DNA of 5,543 bases from Prevotella sp. CAG:1092 (GTDB lineage Bacteria > Bacteroidota > Bacteroidia > Bacteroidales > Bacteroidaceae): positions 27,912-33,454 of the forward strand of contig HF994135.1 in NCBI GenBank assembly GCA_000436915.1, in the 5' to 3' direction. The position numbers and the translations under genes are program-made. The notes under the pieces were generated by a model. That model did not search any database, was not told where the DNA came from, and worked only from the letters and a program-made list of their open reading frames with translations. This document shows, piece by piece, positions 1-5,543 of this stretch (its first letter is position 1; every line of letters starts with the position of its first letter).

Positions 1-3000
1 ATCATCTCCGATACCATTCATACCGCCAGCACCAGCACCATAGATGCCACTAAATATCATGTCTTGATTACATCCTATTGGAATCAAGAATGTTCCGCCC
101 TTGATAGTTATAGTGCTCTGTCCATAGAAAGGATTTTCTACTTCCTGATTATCTCCGAATCCACGACCTGTACTACCACCATAAATCTCAGTAATCTCTA
201 CTCGGCTATTGATATCTTTGGCTTGTTTATTGTTTTCAGATTGTGCAGGGTCTATAAGGATGTTGGCGCGACCCATAAAGGTGTTGTAAGGAGCATTATT
301 ATAACCATTGACATTTCGTTTTGCACCCAAAGAACCATTAACAACACGACCTATCTTTCCACTCTTGATTATGATGTCCACATCGCCCACCATAGCTCCC
401 TCATGGTTGCCTGCAAGGATGACGGCTACATCAAGAGTTGGAGTCTTATCACCATTGCCCGATGTGTGTTTATCATTAAAATCTCTGTCTATATCAATAT
501 CTATGGTACATTTGATAGGCATATTTGGGCTACCCATTAGACCATTTATATTAGATTGAGTCTGACGTCCACCTACGCATATTGTAGAATAGTGTCCCGA
601 CTTAATCTTTATAGAAAAGCCTTCATGTCCATGTGGTAGCGATTCATCCATCTTTTTCAGATTATCTCCTTCCCAGAGATTACGAAAACGGGCATCGTCT
701 TTAAAGCCACCAAAAATCTGGAATGACGTAGATTTAGCACCATAAATAGTACCATCTGCATCGAACATATCCTTGTAATTAATCATCTGTATACCTTCGC
801 CCATCTCCAGGTTGTTGTATTGGCAATACAAGATGTCATATTTATCACTAACATATTCGTTTCTCTTGAAGGTGAGATGCTGGAAACGGGTATCTCCATA
901 AATAGGTAAGCTTTCCTCTCTATTACCTCCTCCTTTCATCTGCATAACTCCATGATAATCTACATCGTTCCAACTACCCGTTATGGTTGCATTCTTAAAG
1001 AAAGGAGAAGTACTCTTCTTATCCTCCCAGTCAGAACTGCTATAGAAAGTTACAGATGTGAAGCCGTTGCTACTATTGTTAGTAACATTATAATCACTCA
1101 TTCCCATCAGCACGATGATGTTATCATCCCATGTACCTTCCTTTGCCAGCTTGGAATAAGCACCATTCCAGGTCTTCACTGCTGTCTCTGGAGTTAAACC
1201 ATCATTGTCGTCGTTTCCTGCATTGTATGTTGTCGAACCTACAGTTACTCCTGCAGGGCATATATATATCACGCTCTTTACATAAACCAGCCAATTGTTT
1301 AATAGCTCAACTCCGTCTTTGGTTGTTGCTATCACATGACAGCTCAACTTGTCGGTAGAGATGAGTGATGACTTGTCGAATGTAGGGGCGGTACTCTCTT
1401 CTTTACCATTCTTTACCCACAAATATGTGACATTAAGATTGTCGTTGTTCTCCCAAATATTATTAGTGATTTCAATATAAAGAGTGTTAGTCTCCTCATT
1501 TGTCTTCATCACTGCATCCACTTTTCTTGCATCAATCTTTGCCACTCCCGATTGCGAGCTACCATCTTCCAATAGTGCATATACATATTGGTCATAGTCT
1601 TCGAGCAAGATGCTGAAACCGTTATATGCGTTGTTCTCGTTCTGTAGCGTCCAATTCTTCTTGTCTGAAGATGTATACCAGAAATATTTCTCCTTGGCTG
1701 CATTACCTTCAATAGTTTCTGCTGTGATGATAGTATTATAGCCACGCTTCACTGTCAGTTTTGTTGAACCGAAGTTAAAGCCTGTACCAGAAGTATAGCT
1801 CCAGTTGAGCTTGTCTTGAAAGTTGTTGGCTGATATATACAGGTTGTTCTGGCTTGCAAATGTTGTTGCAAAGTCAACCTCGCTCTTTTGCGTACCATTG
1901 GTCGCTATGTTAGAGCTTGAACTGTTGGTCTTATTGGCATAATACCATGTTGCTGTTTCGCCTGTTCCATTATCCACATTTCTGTTACCAATCACTTCAC
2001 CCACCTTGCATCTATTGTTGGCAGTTGATACCTTACCATGTACATAGATGTTGGTAGGAAGAATAACAAACGAGTTGCTATTGTTAACCCTTCCATAATA
2101 GCCGATACCTTCTGCCAAACATGTGTTTCCGCTCTTTAGACTGGCATGGTCAAACATGTTTATATCCGCTTCAGACGACAAGTTGAAGATTCGGTATGTT
2201 TGTCCGTCTTGTGCTTTACCAACAATACCACCAACAGCTATCTCTGGTGTAGTATATGTTTCTTTGTTATCCGTAATCTTAGAATAGCGGATAATGATAT
2301 TGCTTATTTCAGAGTTACCGCCAACCAACTCACCTGCTAAGATACCGATATTCAAACCATTTCCTACAGGCATGTAGCCTTCTTCTTTTTCTACCACAGC
2401 ATAGTCTATGATGAGGTTGGTAACCCTACATACTCTCGCTTCGTCGCTTGCTTGACCATTGAGTACAGAAAATAATCCCCATGCACTGCATGAGCCACTA
2501 TTGTCTTTCCAGCATATATGCATGTTTTCGATGGTATGTCCATCGCCATCAAATTTGCCTTTGAAGAAAGCCCAACTATATTTCGTATTGCCGATAGGCA
2601 TCCAAAGACCCTGATCCAAGCTGATGTCATTGGCAAGCTTGAAGTATTTGCTATCCTGCATTTGCCAATTCTCTACATCGCGAGCCAGTTTCGCCAGCTC
2701 TAAGTCGCTACTGATGATGATAGGGTCTTCTTTTGTTCCTGTACCGCCAGAATAGCTATCTGCATAGAGGTCGATAGAATAATATTTCGGATTGATTTCG
2801 AAGTGCTTCTTCAGGATGACACTTCCTGTTTTGCCATCAGTGATAATTACCACTCCCGTACGCTTCTTGTTGCTTAGAGGCAGAGAGATAGTTTTGCCGT
2901 TGCTACCTTCGTTAGGAGTAATGGCTTCGCCTTCTACTGTCCAGCTGAAGGTATATTCGTCTTTAAATTGATTGCTCGTTAGGGTATAAGAAACCTGTGT

Positions 3001-4215
3001 ATCGTTTCTGTTGTATGTGTTTTCAACTAATAAAACATCTATCTTGCTATACATGTTGATAGCGCCATTGGTGAAAGTCCATTGGTTCTTATCTTCTTCA
3101 AGGCTCTTGGTAGTGATTAATGTGTTGGCTTTGTCCACAAAGTCGTTTGCAAAGGTTGCTGAGTCTACCTTTGTACCTAAGTTCTTACCACCAGTTACAC
3201 CTTGGGTATAATACCATGTAGAAGCATATTTTTTTGCATTATTTTCATTTTGGCAATTGGCTGTGATACCACCTTTGTTGATGTTTTTATTTGTTTCTGA
3301 ATTTGAGCTTTCGACGTTAAGCCCATTGCCAAAGAGATAGATGTTGGTAGGCTCTATGATATTACCGCCTCCTTTCATGTTATAGCTAAAGCGACCGAAA
3401 CCTTGGGCTATGCAGAACTTATTGTTAAACACGCTTGTATTCTTCAGCATATTTATCTGTGTATCAGCTGCTATGTTGAAGATTCTGAAAGTTTCGTTCT
3501 TACTGTCGGTCTGTACATTTCCTGATATACCGCCAATTTTGCTTTCATTGTTAATCTCGTATGTTTCGTCGTTATCCTTTATTTCTGAGCCACGGATAAT
3601 GATGTTGCTGAGTTCAGTATTGCCGTATATCTCACCAGCTACTACGCCCACGTTATAACCGGGGCCATAAGGTTTGAATCCTTGTTTCTTTTCTACCACG
3701 GCATTCTCGATGATGAGGTTTGTTACTGTAGTAAGGTTAGTGCTGCTTGAACCTTGTAGTGTCGAGAAGAGTCCCCATGCACTCCATGCATCAGTTCCTT
3801 CCCATTGTATATGCATATTTTTGATGACATGGCCATTGCCATCAAACTTTCCGAAAAACAAACGGTTGTTGCCATTGCCATTGCCGTAGTTATAGTATTT
3901 ACCAATAGGCATCCAAATACCATTCTTAAGGTCGATATCGGCAGTAAGCTTAAAGTATTTGCCAAGGAAAGCCTGTGATGTGTTACCATTGTTTACATCG
4001 CGAGCCAGTTTGGCGAGCTGTTCTGCCGTAGCAATCTTGTATGGATTGGTCTTGCTTCCATCACCCCCTGCATAGCTATCGGCATAGATATCTATGGAAT
4101 AGTATCGGTTTGGTGTCTGAGCCCATAAGGTTTGTCCACACATGAGCCATAGGGTCAGAATGCCAAACAGCATTTTGATTATTCTTTTTGAGGTATATGT
4201 AGTACGTCGCATCAT
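1..4215 (-). CDS. Giant secreted modular surface protein (GLUG-like repeats, Ig-like domains, beta-helix), 3' end off window
   Basis: The minus strand is open for 1405 codons with no stop, and the gene continues past base 1. Residues 1-32 form a signal peptide: a basic start (RRTTYTSKRIIK), a hydrophobic core (MLFGILTLWLM) and probable cleavage at LWA|Q. Start at 4215 or the adjacent ATG at 4212 is preferred because a start at Met15 would lose the basic region. Residues 38-359 and 478-790 are two copies of a GLUG-like beta-helical module. Each carries YYSID(I/L)YADSY, LAKLARDV, YFKL, WMPIG, GKFDG(N/D)GH, SAWGLFS, VTNLII, SNIIIR, PTNIY and TWYY in that order. Residues about 375-475, 795-895 and 900-980 look Ig/PKD-like, with core strands such as FSWTVEG, YFWYTSSD and YLWVKNG. 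Residues 983-1405 start a second beta-helix (AGNDDNDGLTPETAVKT, then rungs such as ITIKGGTF). No catalytic motif is visible. An adhesin or matrix-binding role is inferred; a polysaccharide-active beta-helix protein is the main alternative. The gene probably shares a transcript with the upstream fimbrillin-like gene. Confidence 0.93.
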   Translation of the reverse strand, partial: MMRRTTYTSKRIIKMLFGILTLWLMCGQTLWAQTPNRYYSIDIYADSYAGGDGSKTNPYKIATAEQLAKLARDVNNGNTSQAFLGKYFKLTADIDLKNGIWMPIGKYYNYGNGNGNNRLFFGKFDGNGHVIKNMHIQWEGTDAWSAWGLFSTLQGSSSTNLTTVTNLIIENAVVEKKQGFKPYGPGYNVGVVAGEIYGNTELSNIIIRGSEIKDNDETYEINNESKIGGISGNVQTDSKNETFRIFNIAADTQINMLKNTSVFNNKFCIAQGFGRFSYNMKGGGNIIEPTNIYLFGNGLNVESSNSETNKNINKGGITANCQNENNAKKYASTWYYTQGVTGGKNLGTKVDSATFANDFVDKANTLITTKSLEEDKNQWTFTNGAINMYSKIDVLLVENTYNRNDTQVSYTLTSNQFKDEYTFSWTVEGEAITPNEGSNGKTISLPLSNKKRTGVVIITDGKTGSVILKKHFEINPKYYSIDLYADSYSGGTGTKEDPIIISSDLELAKLARDVENWQMQDSKYFKLANDISLDQGLWMPIGNTKYSWAFFKGKFDGDGHTIENMHICWKDNSGSCSAWGLFSVLNGQASDEARVCRVTNLIIDYAVVEKEEGYMPVGNGLNIGILAGELVGGNSEISNIIIRYSKITDNKETYTTPEIAVGGIVGKAQDGQTYRIFNLSSEADINMFDHASLKSGNTCLAEGIGYYGRVNNSNSFVILPTNIYVHGKVSTANNRCKVGEVIGNRNVDNGTGETATWYYANKTNSSSSNIATNGTQKSEVDFATTFASQNNLYISANNFQDKLNWSYTSGTGFNFGSTKLTVKRGYNTIITAETIEGNAAKEKYFWYTSSDKKNWTLQNENNAYNGFSILLEDYDQYVYALLEDGSSQSGVAKIDARKVDAVMKTNEETNTLYIEITNNIWENNDNLNVTYLWVKNGKEESTAPTFDKSSLISTDKLSCHVIATTKDGVELLNNWLVYVKSVIYICPAGVTVGSTTYNAGNDDNDGLTPETAVKTWNGAYSKLAKEGTWDDNIIVLMGMSDYNVTNNSSNGFTSVTFYSSSDWEDKKSTSPFFKNATITGSWNDVDYHGVMQMKGGGNREESLPIYGDTRFQHLTFKRNEYVSDKYDILYCQYNNLEMGEGIQMINYKDMFDADGTIYGAKSTSFQIFGGFKDDARFRNLWEGDNLKKMDESLPHGHEGFSIKIKSGHYSTICVGGRQTQSNINGLMGSPNMPIKCTIDIDIDRDFNDKHTSGNGDKTPTLDVAVILAGNHEGAMVGDVDIIIKSGKIGRVVNGSLGAKRNVNGYNNAPYNTFMGRANILIDPAQSENNKQAKDINSRVEITEIYGGSTGRGFGDNQEVENPFYGQSTITIKGGTFLIPIGCNQDMIFSGIYGAGAGGMNGIGDD
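1846..2784 (-). repeat. GLUG-like module, copy 2 of 2 in the giant surface protein
   Basis: Encodes residues 478-790 and begins exactly 440 codons after copy 1. Over the first 37 residues 24 are identical to copy 1. The blocks recur in the same order: YYSIDLYADSYSGG, LAKLARDV, YFKLANDISL, WMPIG, GKFDGDGH, SAWGLFS, VTNLIIDYAVVEK, NIGILAGE, SNIIIR, VGGIVG, YRIFNLSSEAD, PTNIY, TWYY. At DNA level only short identical runs remain, the longest noticed being 18 bases at 2674-2691 against 3994-4011, so this is an old duplication rather than a recent or recombining one. Confidence 0.85.
3139..4104 (-). repeat. GLUG-like module, copy 1 of 2 in the giant surface protein
   Basis: Encodes residues 38-359. 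Order of blocks: YYSIDIYADSYAGG, LAKLARDV, YFKLTADIDL, WMPIG, GKFDGNGH, SAWGLFS, VTNLIIENAVVEK, NVGVVAGE, SNIIIR, IGGISG, FRIFNIAAD, PTNIY, TWYY. The alternation of short hydrophobic strands with Gly turns is what GLUG-type beta-helices look like. It differs from copy 2 by a GNGNGN insertion after WMPIG. An Ig/PKD-like segment follows it, so the repeating unit is helix plus Ig-like domain. Confidence 0.85.
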
Positions 4216-4267
4216 AGTTTCAATTTCCAAGATTTTGAGTATGTCTTTTTTATATAGATCTTCTTTT
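4216..4267 (-). other. 52-base gap between fimbrillin-like gene and giant surface protein gene
   Basis: The gap is AT-rich. I see no stem followed by a T run in the minus-strand sense, and no clear Bacteroidetes promoter (TTTG with TAnnTTTG). This supports read-through from the fimbrillin-like gene. GGAAATTGAAACT immediately before the ATG holds a weak GGA-type purine patch but no proper Shine-Dalgarno sequence, as is usual in this phylum. Confidence 0.55.
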
Positions 4268-5404
4268 CTATTGTATCAGTAGTCGTCCTGTATAGGCATC
4301 TTTGTCAGCCATCACGTAGAGGTAGCGTGGCTGTATGAGTATAGTTATCGGACTTATTTGTGCTGTTGTGCCTGTGGTTATGCCACTGAAATTTGTCTTG
4401 TTCAGCAGTATGGTTGAAGTAACATCCTTTCTTGTTATCACTTCCTTTTGGTTTTCGTCCATAAACACCACATCGTAGGTAACGGTGATCATTGGTTCGA
4501 ATTTGCTGTAAGGGATAGTATAGAATGTTTCTCCCCATTGAGTGGTGCCAGCGGCAGTCACGAGTGCTGTCTTGTTGATATCGTCGTAGGCTGCTGTGCC
4601 TTGCGATTTATAGGGTAGTGCGCTTGTTGCCGTAGCAGTCTTTATATCTGTCCATTGTATGGCTGCAGCAGTCCATTTGTCTGTAGCAGACCATGTGTAT
4701 GTGCGGTTATAAGTGCCTGCAACGGCTATTTCGCCAGAGAAGTTTACGCTCTTTATGCGGAACTGCCTAATGGCATTCATCTTTGAGTCGAGGGCAAAGT
4801 GTAGGGTATAGCCAGCAAGAGTCTGGTCGAAACGGAATTTCACCACACGCTCAAAGGCGGGGTCTGCCATGTCTTTGTTTATAGGTTTCTCGCATACCAC
4901 GGGTGCAGCCTTTGTGTCATAGAGTAATGGAGCATCGCCAGGCATGGTGAATGGTACAGAGAGCGTGTAAGTGTTTGCTGCTGTGCGTTCAATTTTTGCA
5001 CCAGTAGTTTGTGGCATATATGCAAAGAAATCTAAAGCCGTTGCACCCTGATAGCTGTCCCAACGCTTCTTGGTAGAGTTCTTCCATGTTTTTGTTGAGG
5101 CATCGTAGCTCACGATTTCGTTGTTGAAGATGAGGTTTGGCTGCGAAGCATCTGTTGGGGTAAGGTTTGTGCATGAATCAATATCGTAGTAGCCGAAAGC
5201 TCCCATTGTGGCAGGATGGCTGTCGGGGTTGTAGTCTTCGTAAGGCTCGGCACGAGTTATGAGCTTCTGAGTTTGAGCAGAGAAGGTGATATAGTCGTAG
5301 CTGTCTGGGTGCTGTATAGGCATGTCGTTGCTCTCGCAAGCGGTGAGGATTGCGAGGATGATGGCGATGCTTGTTATTGACGATATTGATAGCTGTTGCT
5401 TCAT
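4268..5404 (-). CDS. Fimbrillin-like lipoprotein (Mfa1-like pilin family)
   Basis: A complete 378-residue protein. Residues 1-23 are a lipoprotein signal peptide: MKQQ, a hydrophobic stretch, then the lipobox LTAC with Cys23 followed by ESND, so it is predicted to be lipidated and exported to the outer membrane. Family hallmarks follow: YITFSAQTQ at 38-46, TRA at 50-52, a GAFGYYD strand near 68-74, DFFAYMP, LLYDTKAAP, VKFRFDQTLAGYTLHFAL, and the C-terminal PRYLYVMADKDAYTGRLLIQ. These match the fimbrillin-like group of Bacteroidetes pilin-related lipoproteins, and the length is normal for it. In known members a protease cuts after an Arg early in the mature chain to free a groove for strand exchange; Arg51 sits where that site would be, which is inference here. 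Start at 5404 is chosen because the signal peptide begins there; an in-frame ATG at 5467 would add 21 Arg-rich residues ahead of it. Whether it is a stalk, tip or non-polymerising surface subunit cannot be told from this sequence. No anchor or protease gene is visible nearby. Confidence 0.93.
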   Translation of the reverse strand: MKQQLSISSITSIAIILAILTACESNDMPIQHPDSYDYITFSAQTQKLITRAEPYEDYNPDSHPATMGAFGYYDIDSCTNLTPTDASQPNLIFNNEIVSYDASTKTWKNSTKKRWDSYQGATALDFFAYMPQTTGAKIERTAANTYTLSVPFTMPGDAPLLYDTKAAPVVCEKPINKDMADPAFERVVKFRFDQTLAGYTLHFALDSKMNAIRQFRIKSVNFSGEIAVAGTYNRTYTWSATDKWTAAAIQWTDIKTATATSALPYKSQGTAAYDDINKTALVTAAGTTQWGETFYTIPYSKFEPMITVTYDVVFMDENQKEVITRKDVTSTILLNKTNFSGITTGTTAQISPITILIQPRYLYVMADKDAYTGRLLIQ

Positions 5405-5419
5405 GTTGTTATTATTTAT
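5405..5419 (-). promoter_or_regulatory. A-rich translation leader of the fimbrillin-like gene
   Basis: In the minus-strand sense the bases directly before the ATG at 5404 read AATAAATAATAACAA plus C. Such unstructured A-rich stretches, without a Shine-Dalgarno, are the normal start context of highly expressed Bacteroidetes genes. It supports the start at 5404 over the upstream ATG at 5467, which lies inside GC-rich repeats with no comparable leader. Confidence 0.6.
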
Positions 5420-5466
5420 TGCGTGCGCGCGAAGATTAAAGCGAGCACGAAGGAATCGTGCACGCA
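5420..5466. repeat. Imperfect inverted repeat overlapping the leader hairpin
   Basis: TGCGTGCGCG at 5420-5429 and CGTGCACGCA at 5457-5466 are inverted repeats matching at 9 of 10 positions with a 27-base spacer. The right arm shares bases 5457-5461 with the perfect 5445-5461 hairpin, so the two structures exclude each other. The proximal arm ends 15 bases before the ATG at 5404. Confidence 0.5.
5445..5461. repeat. Perfect 6-bp hairpin in the 5' leader
   Basis: GCACGA at 5445-5450 and TCGTGC at 5456-5461 are exact inverted repeats around a 5-base loop (AGGAA on the plus strand). It sits about 40 bases upstream of the fimbrillin-like start. No T run follows it in either direction, so it does not look like an intrinsic terminator. 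It could form in the mRNA leader or bind a protein dimer. Confidence 0.55.
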
Positions 5467-5482
5467 CAAGGACTCGCAGCTG

Positions 5483-5538
5483 GGGGCTATCAGCTTGAGG
5501 GTCTGCTTGCTGGAGGCTTATTGATAGGGGCTACCAGC
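5483..5538. repeat. Short direct repeat pair in the GC-rich upstream region
   Basis: GGGGCTATCAGC at 5483-5494 and GGGGCTACCAGC at 5527-5538 match at 11 of 12 bases with a 44-base period. CTATCA at 5487-5492 and TGATAG at 5522-5527 are also exact inverted repeats between them. No gene is supported from 5405 to the window's right edge. The 5421-5543 stretch is about 60% GC (74 of 123 bases), well above the coding DNA. Its function is unknown. Confidence 0.45.
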
Positions 5539-5543
5539 CAGCG

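Noticed and set aside
64..540. Plus-strand open frames across the left part of the window, for example 64-540 and 952-1197
   Set aside because: They lie opposite the continuous minus-strand frame, have low-complexity translations without signal peptide or domain, and no leader. The minus-strand frame explains the DNA.
1..1269. Polysaccharide lyase or pectate lyase call for the C-terminal part
   Set aside because: Only the beta-helix style is visible; no catalytic or calcium-binding motif was recognised.
5445..5461. Intrinsic terminator of an upstream gene
   Set aside because: The stem is only 6 bp and no T run follows it on either strand.
5420..5466. Invertible promoter flanked by inverted repeats
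   Set aside because: The spacer is only 27 bases, too short to carry an invertible promoter; a larger element with its other arm outside the window cannot be excluded.
5405..5467. N-terminal extension of the fimbrillin-like protein from the ATG at 5467
   Set aside because: It would place 21 Arg-rich residues, encoded by leader repeats, ahead of a complete lipoprotein signal peptide starting at 5404.
5490..5543. C-terminal tail of a minus-strand gene upstream (an open frame from the edge ending at a TGA near 5490)
   Set aside because: Only about 17 codons with no recognisable sequence; open length this short is expected by chance.

Overview
This window looks like part of a Bacteroidales genome, most likely Prevotella or a close relative. 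The evidence is a fimbrillin-like lipoprotein of the Mfa1/FimA-like type found in this order, a giant secreted protein built from GLUG-like and Ig-like modules typical of gut and oral Bacteroidetes, an A-rich translation leader without a Shine-Dalgarno sequence, and roughly 40-50% GC in the coding parts. Genus is an inference; no rRNA or other marker gene is present.

Both genes lie on the minus strand, so the window reads right to left. Positions 5543-5405 are a non-coding, unusually GC-rich leader with short direct and inverted repeats. Positions 5404-4268 encode a 378-residue lipoprotein of the fimbrillin-like family, a probable pilin or surface subunit. A 52-base gap with no visible terminator follows. 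From 4215 to base 1 a single uninterrupted frame of 1405 codons runs off the left edge. It encodes a signal peptide, two diverged copies of a roughly 440-residue unit (GLUG-like beta-helix plus Ig/PKD-like domain), one more Ig-like segment, and the start of a second, different glycine-rich beta-helix. The C-terminus lies outside the window.

The short gap and shared direction suggest the two genes are co-transcribed, with a pilin-like lipoprotein followed by a very large extracellular protein. A cell-surface adhesion or carbohydrate-contact role fits both families, but no enzyme active site is visible and the target is unknown. I found no rRNA, tRNA, CRISPR array, transposase or plus-strand gene; the plus-strand open frames are shadows of the two minus-strand genes.
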